Source of the DNA: JABDOU01 sp041609995
GTDB lineage: Bacteria > Actinomycetota > Acidimicrobiia > Spongiisociales > SHLN01
Reading direction: 5' to 3'
Length of the DNA: 11,605 nucleotides
NCBI GenBank assembly: GCA_041609995.1
Contig: JBFIPU010000088.1
Span: 1-11,605 of the forward strand
In this document: piece after piece, positions 1-6,859 of the stretch
Position numbering within the stretch: the stretch's first letter is position 1
Layout of the letters: each line of letters begins with the position of its first letter
The notes under the pieces: generated by a model
Told to the model about the DNA's origin: nothing
The model's input: only the letters and a program-made list of their open reading frames with translations
Databases searched by the model: none
Translations under genes and position numbers: made by a program

Positions 1-78
1 AGCCAACAGGATGGCGGCGGCAACGGACGGGATGAAGACGATGAGGGTCAGACCCCAGCCGCTGTCAAACCATTCCAT
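1..78 (-). CDS. nuoM: NADH-quinone oxidoreductase subunit M, N-terminal fragment
   Basis: Only the first 26 codons are present; the gene runs off the left edge. The translation starts MEWFDSGWGLTLIVF and continues into a hydrophobic stretch, fitting the first membrane helix of the NuoM antiporter-like subunit. The ATG at 78 is preceded by a strong purine-rich ribosome binding site, which fixes the start. It lies 12 nt after the nuoL stop codon, and nuoM follows nuoL in essentially all complex I operons. NuoM is one of three Mrp-antiporter-related proton channels of the membrane arm. The identification rests mainly on position, because the diagnostic Lys and Glu residues lie outside the window; nuoN would be expected next. 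Confidence 0.85.
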   Translation of the reverse strand, partial: MEWFDSGWGLTLIVFIPSVAAAILLA

Positions 79-80
79 AT

Positions 81-92
81 CTCTTCCTTCCT
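81..92 (-). promoter_or_regulatory. Ribosome binding site of nuoM
   Basis: Read on the minus strand the sequence is AGGAAGGAAGAG, ending two bases before the nuoM ATG and overlapping the last bases of nuoL. It is the strongest Shine-Dalgarno-like tract in the left block. It suggests nuoM is initiated independently at the one nuo junction in the window that has a real gap. Confidence 0.6.
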
Positions 93-2148
93 AGATACTC
101 GTCCAAACGAAAAACGCTGCCACGAGCGCCAGCACCCCGAAAAAGAGCGCTGCCGCGTATTGCTGAACTTTGCCGGTCTGGAGGTAGCGCAGGGCAGCCC
201 CGGCCTCGCCGGTTCCGCCACCGATGGCATTGATGGATGCATCGATGCCGCGCTGGTCCAAACCTTCATACACGAACCGCCCGATCGAGGCAGTCAATAT
301 GCCGGTACCCGATACCACCGCGTCGATCAAGCCGTTGAGCCAGTTGGCGGCATTGGCCAGCGGCCTGCGGATGAATTCGACGATCAGCATGTAGAGGTCG
401 TCGATGTAGTACTTGTTGACGAGGAGCGTATGGATCGGCTTCGGCAGCCGGAACCGGCTGTCGCGGGCCTTCTGGCTCTCGCCGTCGGCGAAGAAGAAGT
501 TGTATCCGATGGCGATCCCGGCCAGCCCGGCCAGCGTCCCGGCGATCAGCACGAAGACATCAAAGCTCTCAGGGTGGTGATCACCCGGCGCGAACTCGCG
601 ACCGGACAACCAGTCGGTGAAGGGTGTGAAGATGCCCGGCACATTGAAGTAGCCGGCCACGATGGCCCCGACCGCCAACGCCTGCAAGGGCACCGTCATC
701 ACGGCCGGCGATTCGTGTGGTTCGTGGGCCGGATCGCCCTTGTATTCGCCGAAGAACGTGAGGAACACCGCCCGCGCCATGTAGAAGGCGGTGACGAAGG
801 CCGTCACGATGCCGATCCACATCACGTAGGTGGCACTGGGGGTGCCGTGGCTGGACGCGTAGTTGAGGGACGCCAGGATTTCGTCCTTCGAGAAAAACCC
901 GGCCAGCAGCGGAAACCCGGCCAGGGCCAGGCTGCCGATGCCGAACGTCCAGAACGTGGTCGGCATGTACTTGCGCAGCCCACCCATGTCGGACATGTAG
1001 TTGGAGTGGACGGCGTGGATCACCGAGCCGGCGCCCAAGAACAGCAGCGACTTGAAGAACGCGTGGGTGAAGAGGTGGAACAGCCCGGCGGTGTAGGCGC
1101 CGGCCCCCATGGCGGCGGTCATGTAGCCCAGCTGCGACACGGTGGAGTACGCCAGCACCCGCTTGATGTCGTCCTGGACGATGGCGAGGAGCCCGGCGAT
1201 GAACATGGTGATGCCCCCGATCCACATCACGATGGGCAGCACGTCGATGGCGACCGAGTTGTAGAACGGGAACATCCGCCCCAGCAGATAGACGCCGGCG
1301 GTCACCATCGTGGCGGCGTGCATCAGGGCAGAGACCGGGGTCGGGCCGGCCATCGCATCCGGCAGCCACACGTGGAAAGGAAACTGGGCGGACTTGCCCA
1401 TCGCCCCGATGAACAGCAGCAGGCCGATGATGAACCCGTATTTCACGATTCCCGGATTGCCCTCTACGGCCGCCCCCAGGATGTCGTGGAAGCGGAACGA
1501 CCCCACGATCAACGCCGGGATCAGCGCGCCGATGACGAGACCGACGTCGGCGGTCTTGTTCACCAAGAACGCCTTGATGGCGGCCGACGAGTTCTCGTGC
1601 TGCTCCCAGTAGTGACCGATCAGCAGGTACGACGCCACCCCCACCAGCTCCCACCCGACGATCAGCTGCAGGATGTTGGCGGACGAGACCAGGACCAGCA
1701 TGGCGCCGGCGAAGAGGCTGAACGATGCCCAAAACGCGGTCTCCCGCACGTCGCCTTCCATGTAGGACACGGCGTAGACGAACGATGCGGTGGAGATCGC
1801 CCCCACGACGAAGTACATCATGATCGACAAGCCGTCGACCACCACGCCCCACTCGATGTCGAACTGGCCCACCGTGGCGATGTTGAAGTTCTCGGTGTGG
1901 GTGATCGGGTTGGCCCAGTGGCTGATCAGCAGCACCAGCCCATAGACGAGCACGAACGCCACCGACGCGACCGCGATGTACGCCCCGCCCTTGGGCGTCT
2001 TCTTGCCATACAGCGTGATGACGAGGGCGGCCACGAAGGGGAGCACCACCATCAGCCAGGCATATTGGGCGAGAGCGCCACCGTCGCTCAGCGCCACCTC
2101 CTCGGCGGCCACCAGCGTTCCCGCCGCAGAGGAGAGCATCGTCACCAT
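91..2148 (-). CDS. nuoL: NADH-quinone oxidoreductase subunit L (proton-pumping antiporter-like subunit)
   Basis: This 685-residue polytopic membrane protein is the distal proton channel of complex I. Core signatures are intact: WELVGVASYLLIGHYW with Glu167, GKSAQFPFHVWLPDAMAGPT with Lys252, the THAFFKSLLFLGAGSVIH helix with His and Lys near 362-366, and GFFSKDEI with Lys421. These match the Glu/Lys chain that carries protons in NuoL. The C-terminal third holds an NKYYIDDLY segment, the LRYLQTGKVQQYA motif and a final membrane helix, as expected for the long lateral helix and its anchor. It is longer than E. coli NuoL (613 residues), mostly through the N-terminus and the region before the lateral helix. 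The ATG at 2148 overlaps the end of nuoK by 7 bp. A second in-frame ATG at 2139 lies just after the nuoK stop and could be the true start. Confidence 0.97.
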   Translation of the reverse strand: MVTMLSSAAGTLVAAEEVALSDGGALAQYAWLMVVLPFVAALVITLYGKKTPKGGAYIAVASVAFVLVYGLVLLISHWANPITHTENFNIATVGQFDIEWGVVVDGLSIMMYFVVGAISTASFVYAVSYMEGDVRETAFWASFSLFAGAMLVLVSSANILQLIVGWELVGVASYLLIGHYWEQHENSSAAIKAFLVNKTADVGLVIGALIPALIVGSFRFHDILGAAVEGNPGIVKYGFIIGLLLFIGAMGKSAQFPFHVWLPDAMAGPTPVSALMHAATMVTAGVYLLGRMFPFYNSVAIDVLPIVMWIGGITMFIAGLLAIVQDDIKRVLAYSTVSQLGYMTAAMGAGAYTAGLFHLFTHAFFKSLLFLGAGSVIHAVHSNYMSDMGGLRKYMPTTFWTFGIGSLALAGFPLLAGFFSKDEILASLNYASSHGTPSATYVMWIGIVTAFVTAFYMARAVFLTFFGEYKGDPAHEPHESPAVMTVPLQALAVGAIVAGYFNVPGIFTPFTDWLSGREFAPGDHHPESFDVFVLIAGTLAGLAGIAIGYNFFFADGESQKARDSRFRLPKPIHTLLVNKYYIDDLYMLIVEFIRRPLANAANWLNGLIDAVVSGTGILTASIGRFVYEGLDQRGIDASINAIGGGTGEAGAALRYLQTGKVQQYAAALFFGVLALVAAFFVWTSI

Positions 2149-2444
2149 CGCAACAAGTCCAGTTCATCCACGTTGGCCGAGGCCCGGTTGCGGAAGATGA
2201 GCAGCACGATGGCCAGGCCGATTCCCACCTCGGCGGCCGCCACCGCGATGACGAAGAGCGAAAAGATCTGGCCGGCGATGTTGTCGAAGTACCGGCCAAA
2301 GGCGACGAGGTTGATGTTGACGGCGGTCATCATCAGCTCCACCGACAACAAGACCAAGACGGCATTGCGCCGCACCAGCACCCCATAGACACCGATCGAG
2401 AACAGCAGCCCTCCCAGGATGGCGAATTGGGCGATCGTCATCAT
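2142..2444 (-). CDS. nuoK: NADH-quinone oxidoreductase subunit K
   Basis: This 100-residue protein has three membrane helices and the family's usual length. NuoK forms part of the fourth proton path, next to NuoJ in the membrane arm. The two membrane-embedded glutamates essential for pumping are present at residues 36 (VLLSVELMM) and 72 (VAAAEVGIGLAIV), the same numbers as in E. coli NuoK, which supports starting at the first of two adjacent ATG codons (2444) rather than at 2441. The start overlaps the nuoJ stop as ATGA (4 bp), and its own end overlaps nuoL by 7 bp, so translation is probably coupled through all three genes. The short hydrophilic C-terminus (NVDELDLLRW) is unremarkable. Confidence 0.97.
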   Translation of the reverse strand: MMTIAQFAILGGLLFSIGVYGVLVRRNAVLVLLSVELMMTAVNINLVAFGRYFDNIAGQIFSLFVIAVAAAEVGIGLAIVLLIFRNRASANVDELDLLRW

Positions 2445-2953
2445 TGCTCGTCCCGTCTGGCCAGCACGATCCCGCCGATGAGCGCCGCCAGCAGGACGAA
2501 CGACACCGCTTCGAAGGGGATCACAAACCGGGTGAACATCGAGTCAGCGATGTCGGCAGTGCGGACCACGCCTTCGGCGGGGAGGGTGGCATCCCCGAAC
2601 AGCTCCACCACCGCATAGGTGATGGCGGCGAACATCAGTCCGGCGGCGGCCGCCGCCATGAACCGGACGTTGCCGCCGTGGTCCAGCGACGGAGCACGGC
2701 CGACCTGGGCCCGGGTGATCATGATGCCGAACAGAAACAAGACGATCACCGCTCCGATGTAGACGAGCACGATGACCCATCCGACGAACTCTCCACCGAG
2801 CATGATGACGATCGCGGCTGCGGTCGCCATCGCCGTCACCAGCGCCAGGGCGGCGTGAACCACATTGCGGGTCGTCACGGTGTAGAGCCCGGCAGCGGTG
2901 ATGACCACGGCCATGACGAGAAACACCCAGTTGCCGGCGTCGGTGAGGTCCAT
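2441..2953 (-). CDS. nuoJ: NADH-quinone oxidoreductase subunit J
   Basis: This 170-residue protein has five predicted membrane helices. The third helix carries the conserved motif GEFVGWVIVLVYIGAVIVLF (Glu55, Tyr65), which in solved complex I structures contains the pi-bulge that rotates during turnover and links the E-channel to NuoK. The ATG at 2953 shares one base with the nuoI stop (TGATG) and has a good ribosome binding site, GGAGAG, five to six bases upstream. The frame is open further upstream to about 3235, but that part lies over nuoI and is arginine-rich and hydrophilic, so it is not coding. The gene ends in the ATGA overlap with nuoK. Only the C-terminal half is variable in this family, and here it has no odd feature. 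Confidence 0.95.
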   Translation of the reverse strand: MDLTDAGNWVFLVMAVVITAAGLYTVTTRNVVHAALALVTAMATAAAIVIMLGGEFVGWVIVLVYIGAVIVLFLFGIMITRAQVGRAPSLDHGGNVRFMAAAAAGLMFAAITYAVVELFGDATLPAEGVVRTADIADSMFTRFVIPFEAVSFVLLAALIGGIVLARRDEQ

Positions 2954-3417
2954 CAGCTCTCCAGCGAGGGCGGGTCGGGAACGGTGGCCAGCCAGTCGGT
3001 GAGACGCTCCTTGTCGTGCAGCATCTCCGAGATTCCGTACTCGGAGTATTCGAACTCGGGACTCCAGAACAACGCGTCGAACGGACACACCTCGACGCAA
3101 ATACCGCAGTACATGCAGAGCGCGTAGTCGATGTCGAAGCGATCGAGCGTCGCCCGCGTCCGGGGCCGTCCGCCCGGTTTCGACGGCGGCTGCTCCTCTT
3201 TGTGACCTTCGATGTAGATGCACCAGTCGGGGCATTCACGGGCGCACAACATGCAGACAGTGCAGGCCTCGACGTCCAGCGCGATGACACCGCGAGCCCG
3301 GGGAACCGGGATTTCTTTCTCGAGTGGATATTGGACCGTGGGGACGCGCTTGAACAGCGTCTTCAGCGTGATCCACATCCCTTTGGCCAGCCCGGGAATG
3401 ACGCTGCGGGTCGTCAT
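2953..3417 (-). CDS. nuoI: NADH-quinone oxidoreductase subunit I (2 x 4Fe-4S ferredoxin-like)
   Basis: This 154-residue iron-sulfur protein passes electrons through clusters N6a and N6b towards N2 in NuoB. Two complete four-cysteine motifs are visible: CTVCMLCARECP (Cys52, 55, 58 and 62) and CMYCGICVEVCP (Cys101, 104, 107 and 111). A basic N-terminal segment (residues 1-30) should lie on the membrane beside NuoH. The stretches RECPDWCIYIEGHKE and CPFDALFWSPEFEYSE resemble, from memory, the NuoI of a second, reduced nuo operon in Streptomyces, which fits the missing nuoEFG here. The ATG at 3417 follows the nuoH TAG directly with no spacer, and AAGGTGG eight bases upstream can serve as ribosome binding site. 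The stop overlaps nuoJ by one base. Confidence 0.97.
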   Translation of the reverse strand: MTTRSVIPGLAKGMWITLKTLFKRVPTVQYPLEKEIPVPRARGVIALDVEACTVCMLCARECPDWCIYIEGHKEEQPPSKPGGRPRTRATLDRFDIDYALCMYCGICVEVCPFDALFWSPEFEYSEYGISEMLHDKERLTDWLATVPDPPSLES

Positions 3418-4449
3418 CTAGAGCACCACCTTGAAGATCGCGGTCACCGCGATATTCATCAAACCGATCGGGATCAGCCACTTCCAGGCCAGGTCCTGCA
3501 GCTGGTCCTCCCGGAAACGGGGGAAGGTCCACCGCATCCAGATCATGAGGAACACGAGAATGGCGACCTTGCCGAACAGCACGAGCGGCCCGATCACATT
3601 GGCGGCGACATCCGAGAGGCTCGCCAGGTCGAAAAAGAGCGGGTCGTAGCCGCCCATCCAGAGGGTGGCCATGATCGCCGACATGGTGAAGATGCCGATG
3701 TACTCGCCGATGAAGAAGACGGCGAAACGGAACCCGGAGTACTCGGTGAGGTACCCCATAACGAGCTCGGACTCGGCGATCGGCATATCGAACGGCGTGC
3801 GGCTCAACTCGGCGAGGGCCGCGATGAAGAAGATGACGAACCCGACGAACTGCGGAATGATGTAGGGGATCGCGAACAACCCGAACACCTCGTAGGTCTG
3901 CTGGGCATCGATGATGCCGATCATCGACATCGTCTCGGCCTGGATCACCACCCCCACCACGGCCAGGAACAGCGGCAGCTCGTAGGCGATCAGCTGCGCC
4001 GCCGCCCGCAGGCCGCCGATCAGCGAGTACTTGTTACCGGACGACCAGCCGGCGATGAGAATCCCGATTGTCGAAACCGAGGAGATGGCCAGCGCGAAGA
4101 AGATGCCGAGATCGAGGTCGCGTCCGATCAGATCAGGGCCGAATGGGATGACCACGAACACCGCCAACGCGGCCGCCAGGACCAGATAAGGGGCGATCTT
4201 GTACACCACCTTGTCGGCGCTGTCGGGGACCAGGTCCTCCTTCTGGAAGAACTTGAGGCCGTCGGCCAGCGGCTGGGCCCAGCCGAATTTGCCGCCGGCG
4301 AAGTACGGACCGATCCGGTGCTGCATGTGGGCGGACAGCTTCAATTCGGCGAAGATGATGGGAAGCGCCACCACCGGCACGATGGCGGCCATGATGCCGA
4401 TCTTGAGGGCGAGCCCGGCCCAAAACCCGATGCCGAAGACCACGATCAT
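3418..4449 (-). CDS. nuoH: NADH-quinone oxidoreductase subunit H
   Basis: This 343-residue protein with about eight membrane helices forms the roof and entry of the quinone tunnel and starts the E-channel that links quinone reduction to pumping. Family signatures are clear: MQHRIGPYFAGGKFGWAQP, LADGLKFFQKEDLVP, IAYELPL (Glu157), and the loop RTPFDMPIAESELVMGYLTEY. Two usually conserved charges are missing: the Arg after Glu35 in the AERK-type motif is Leu36 (AELKLSAHMQHR), and the first Glu of the PFDLPE-type loop is Ile224 (DMPIAESE). Both codons read clearly as TTG and ATC. The ATG at 4449 overlaps the nuoD stop as ATGA and has a GGGGGA tract nine bases upstream. The frame is open to 4530, but that part is basic, hydrophilic and lies within nuoD. 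Confidence 0.96.
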   Translation of the reverse strand: MIVVFGIGFWAGLALKIGIMAAIVPVVALPIIFAELKLSAHMQHRIGPYFAGGKFGWAQPLADGLKFFQKEDLVPDSADKVVYKIAPYLVLAAALAVFVVIPFGPDLIGRDLDLGIFFALAISSVSTIGILIAGWSSGNKYSLIGGLRAAAQLIAYELPLFLAVVGVVIQAETMSMIGIIDAQQTYEVFGLFAIPYIIPQFVGFVIFFIAALAELSRTPFDMPIAESELVMGYLTEYSGFRFAVFFIGEYIGIFTMSAIMATLWMGGYDPLFFDLASLSDVAANVIGPLVLFGKVAILVFLMIWMRWTFPRFREDQLQDLAWKWLIPIGLMNIAVTAIFKVVL

Positions 4450-5639
4450 CGGTCGACATCCCCCAGCACGAAGTCGAGACTTCCGAGAATGGCAATCAGG
4501 TCGGGGACGAGCTGGCCTTCCAGCAGCCACGGAAGGACCGAGAGGTTGGAGAACGAGGCGGACCGGACTTTCAGCCGGTACGGCATGCGGCCCCCATCCG
4601 ACACCAGGTGGTAGCCCATCTCACCTTTGGGGTTCTCGGCCCGCACATACACCTCTCCTTCCGGCACCTTGATGATCTTGGGCACCTTCGCCTGGAGGGG
4701 GCCGGACGGAATCGAGTCGACCGCCTGGACGATGATCGAGGCCGCCTGCCTGATCTCCTCCAGCCGCACGCGATAACGGTCGAAACAGTCGCCGTTGCGG
4801 CCGATGGGAACCTCGAAGTCGAAGCGGTCGTAGGGCAGATAGTCGGCGTGCTTGCGCAGGTCGTAGTCCGGGCCGGAGGCTCGCAGGTTGGGCCCGCTCA
4901 CGCCGAACGCCGCCGCCTTGTCGGCGGGCATGATCCCGACACCGATCGTGCGGGCCTGGAAGATCTCGTTGCCCGTCACCAGTCCCTCGAGGTCGTCGCA
5001 GATGTCGCGGACCTTGCCCATGGCGGCCCGGGTGTCGGCGAGGAAACCGGCCGGCAGGTCCTGGACCACCTTCTTGGTCTGCGCTCCCGCCCCGGCGGCC
5101 GGCTTCACGCCTCCGAGCCGGTTGAAATTCGGGTGGAAACGGCCCCCGGTCACCGACTCCAGCAGATCCAGAACCCGCTCCCGCTCACGCAACGCATGCA
5201 TCAGCGGCGTGGCGGCACCGATCTCCAGTGGATAGGACGACATGAATATCAGGTGGGATGAGATGCGGGCCATCTCCGTGAGGATGAGGCGGATGTATTG
5301 GGCCCGCTCGGGCACCTCGAGGCCCATCAGGCGTTCTGCCGCGACCACGAACGGGATCTCGTTGGCGAAGCCCGAGACCCAGTCGATGCGATTGACGAGC
5401 GCCGTGATCTGGGGATAGGTGCGGACTTCGGCCAGCTTCTCGTAACCCCGGTGCATGTAGCCGATGACCGGCTCCACCGACGACACGCGTTCGCCATCGA
5501 CCTTGGCCACCAGCCGGAGCACCCCATGCGTCGAAGGATGCTGGGGCCCGATGTTCAGCGTCATGTCGGCCGTCTGCAACTCGACCGAAACGGAGACCTC
5601 GGAGATGTGGGCCATGGCCTGGGGATCAAGCGTCTGCAT
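4446..5639 (-). CDS. nuoD: NADH-quinone oxidoreductase subunit D (49-kDa, quinone-site subunit)
   Basis: This 397-residue soluble subunit is related to the [NiFe]-hydrogenase large subunit and forms the quinone headgroup site with NuoB and NuoH. Signatures include MTLNIGPQHPSTHGVLRL (His38), GYMHRGYEKLAE, GNEIFQARTIGVG, GVSGPNLRASG and the C-terminal ILGSLDFVLGDVDR. His38 is kept, but the tyrosine expected in the DY(V/L)S-type motif is Trp87 (NRIDWVSGFANE), and the aspartate that pairs with the His is Glu139 (YPLEIGAATP). NuoD is separate here, not fused to NuoC as in E. coli. The ATG at 5639 has an AAGAAGGGG tract upstream and overlaps nuoC by 14 bp. A later ATG at 5615 lacks such a site; an upstream in-frame extension to 5732 is basic and lies over nuoC. 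Confidence 0.97.
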   Translation of the reverse strand: MQTLDPQAMAHISEVSVSVELQTADMTLNIGPQHPSTHGVLRLVAKVDGERVSSVEPVIGYMHRGYEKLAEVRTYPQITALVNRIDWVSGFANEIPFVVAAERLMGLEVPERAQYIRLILTEMARISSHLIFMSSYPLEIGAATPLMHALRERERVLDLLESVTGGRFHPNFNRLGGVKPAAGAGAQTKKVVQDLPAGFLADTRAAMGKVRDICDDLEGLVTGNEIFQARTIGVGIMPADKAAAFGVSGPNLRASGPDYDLRKHADYLPYDRFDFEVPIGRNGDCFDRYRVRLEEIRQAASIIVQAVDSIPSGPLQAKVPKIIKVPEGEVYVRAENPKGEMGYHLVSDGGRMPYRLKVRSASFSNLSVLPWLLEGQLVPDLIAILGSLDFVLGDVDR

Positions 5640-6381
5640 CGCCCGCCCCTTCTTCTTCGACGCCGGCGCCGTCGGTCGCCTCCGGGTTCTCGGTCGAGGG
5701 ACCCGATTCGGACTCGGGCATCCCTTCCACATCCACCATCCCCGGCCACGGCTTCACCTCACGGCTCAGCAGGGGGAACGACTTCCGCAAGGGGTAGCCC
5801 TCGAACGCGTCCGGCAGATACAGCTTCTTCGGGTTGGGGTGGCCGCGAAACTCGATGCCGAACATCTCAGCGGCTTCCCGTTCGTGCCAGTCGGCCCCGG
5901 GGAGGACCGGCACGAGCGAATCGATGCTGGGGTGGTATTTGCTGAGGTCGGTGCTGAGCGTGATGGCGTCATCGCTGGCCAGCGACGACAAGCGAATGAT
6001 CAGCTCATACCGTTCCTCCACGTTTTCGTCCGACAGAGGATCGCCCACGGCGACCGTCTGCGACCAGTCGATGGCGCTCAGGAACGAGAGAAACGGCATT
6101 CCGTTCTGGTGGGCGGTCGACACGGCACTCACCCAGTCGGCGTTGGTCACCTTGATTTTCGCCAGGCCGTGGTCAGCGGACCAGGATTCGGCTCCGACGA
6201 TCTCGGCGAAACGCTGGGCCAGTTCCGCGATGGGATCGGGCTCGCCGGGACCGGTGGGTTCCGTGCCCTCCGCTGCCTCCGCCGCGCCGCCCGCCTCTTC
6301 GATCGCATCTTCCGTCGGTGAGTCGACGGCGACCTCGTCCTCGCCCTCCCCGGCGCCGGGCTCAGACTGGTTCGTGGTCAC
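5626..6381 (-). CDS. nuoC: NADH-quinone oxidoreductase subunit C (30-kDa) with acidic tails
   Basis: This 251-residue peripheral-arm subunit docks on NuoD and NuoB. The conserved C-terminal core holds WHEREAAEMFGIEFRGHP (from Trp165) and YLPDAFEGYPLRKSFPL, the family's signature. About 50 residues at the N-terminus contain 15 Asp/Glu and no Lys or Arg, and the last 32 residues contain 10 acidic and no basic residues; both look disordered. Such tails are known in actinobacterial NuoC proteins, which are longer than the core domain. The start is a GTG at 6381 that overlaps nuoB by 20 bp, with an AAAGAGAAGTGG tract upstream. A shorter start cannot be excluded because the acidic leader is poorly conserved. 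The end overlaps nuoD by 14 bp. Confidence 0.95.
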   Translation of the reverse strand: MTTNQSEPGAGEGEDEVAVDSPTEDAIEEAGGAAEAAEGTEPTGPGEPDPIAELAQRFAEIVGAESWSADHGLAKIKVTNADWVSAVSTAHQNGMPFLSFLSAIDWSQTVAVGDPLSDENVEERYELIIRLSSLASDDAITLSTDLSKYHPSIDSLVPVLPGADWHEREAAEMFGIEFRGHPNPKKLYLPDAFEGYPLRKSFPLLSREVKPWPGMVDVEGMPESESGPSTENPEATDGAGVEEEGAGDADA

Positions 6382-6859
6382 GCTCAGTCCACTTCTCTTT
6401 GACGTCCTCGCCCTGGATCTTGTCCTGCAGGAGGATGATGCCCTCCATCAGCGCCTCGGGCCGCGGCGGGCACCCGGGTACATACACGTCCACGGGGATG
6501 ATCTGATCTACGCCTTTCGTCACCGAGTAGGAGTCCCAGTAGGGGCCACCGCAGTTCGAACAGGAGCCCATCGAGATGACGTATTTGGGATCCGGCATCT
6601 GGTCGTACAGGCGCTTGACAGCGGGTGCCATCTTGTCGGTGACGGTGCCGGCCACGACCATCAGATCGGCCTGGCGGGGCGAAGCCGGAAGTGGAATGAT
6701 CCCGAAACGCATGAAGTCGTAGCGGGGACCGGACGCAGCCATCATCTCGATGGCGCAGCACGCCAGGCCGAACTGGAAGAACCAGAGCGAATACTTACGC
6801 GACCAGTTGAGCAGCCAGGTGACCGGCTTGGGAGCCCCGAACTTGTCGATTATTCCCAT
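6362..6859 (-). CDS. nuoB: NADH-quinone oxidoreductase subunit B (cluster N2 subunit)
   Basis: This 165-residue protein carries the terminal iron-sulfur cluster N2, which reduces quinone. The four ligand cysteines are present: the adjacent pair Cys34-Cys35 in FGLACCAIEMM, Cys100 in SMGSCSNCGGPYWDSYSV and Cys130 in VYVPGCPPRPEALMEG. The segment RYDFMRFGIIPLPASPRQAD is the usual quinone-cavity region with its conserved arginines. The ATG at 6859 gives the expected N-terminus (MGIIDKFGAPKPVTWLLNW) and overlaps the end of nuoA by 10 bp. The frame is open upstream as far as 7297, through nuoA and into the intergenic region, but that extension is arginine-rich and resembles no complex I sequence. 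The end overlaps nuoC by 20 bp. Confidence 0.97.
   Translation of the reverse strand: MGIIDKFGAPKPVTWLLNWSRKYSLWFFQFGLACCAIEMMAASGPRYDFMRFGIIPLPASPRQADLMVVAGTVTDKMAPAVKRLYDQMPDPKYVISMGSCSNCGGPYWDSYSVTKGVDQIIPVDVYVPGCPPRPEALMEGIILLQDKIQGEDVKEKWTERDHEPV

Noticed and set aside
2095..2103. Near-perfect Shine-Dalgarno core (GAGGAGGTG on the minus strand) inside nuoL codons 16-18, suggesting a later start.
   Set aside because: No in-frame ATG, GTG or TTG follows at a workable distance; the Glu-Glu-Val codons explain the sequence.
160..2388. Long open frame on the plus strand opposite nuoL and nuoK (over 700 codons).
   Set aside because: It is the antisense of two certain genes; the translation is dominated by Arg, His, Asp, Gly and Gln with no domain, as expected from high-GC third-position bias.
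3016..4614. Long plus-strand frame opposite nuoI, nuoH and the end of nuoD.
   Set aside because: Same kind of antisense artefact, rich in Asp, His, Arg and Glu, with no ribosome binding site or motif.
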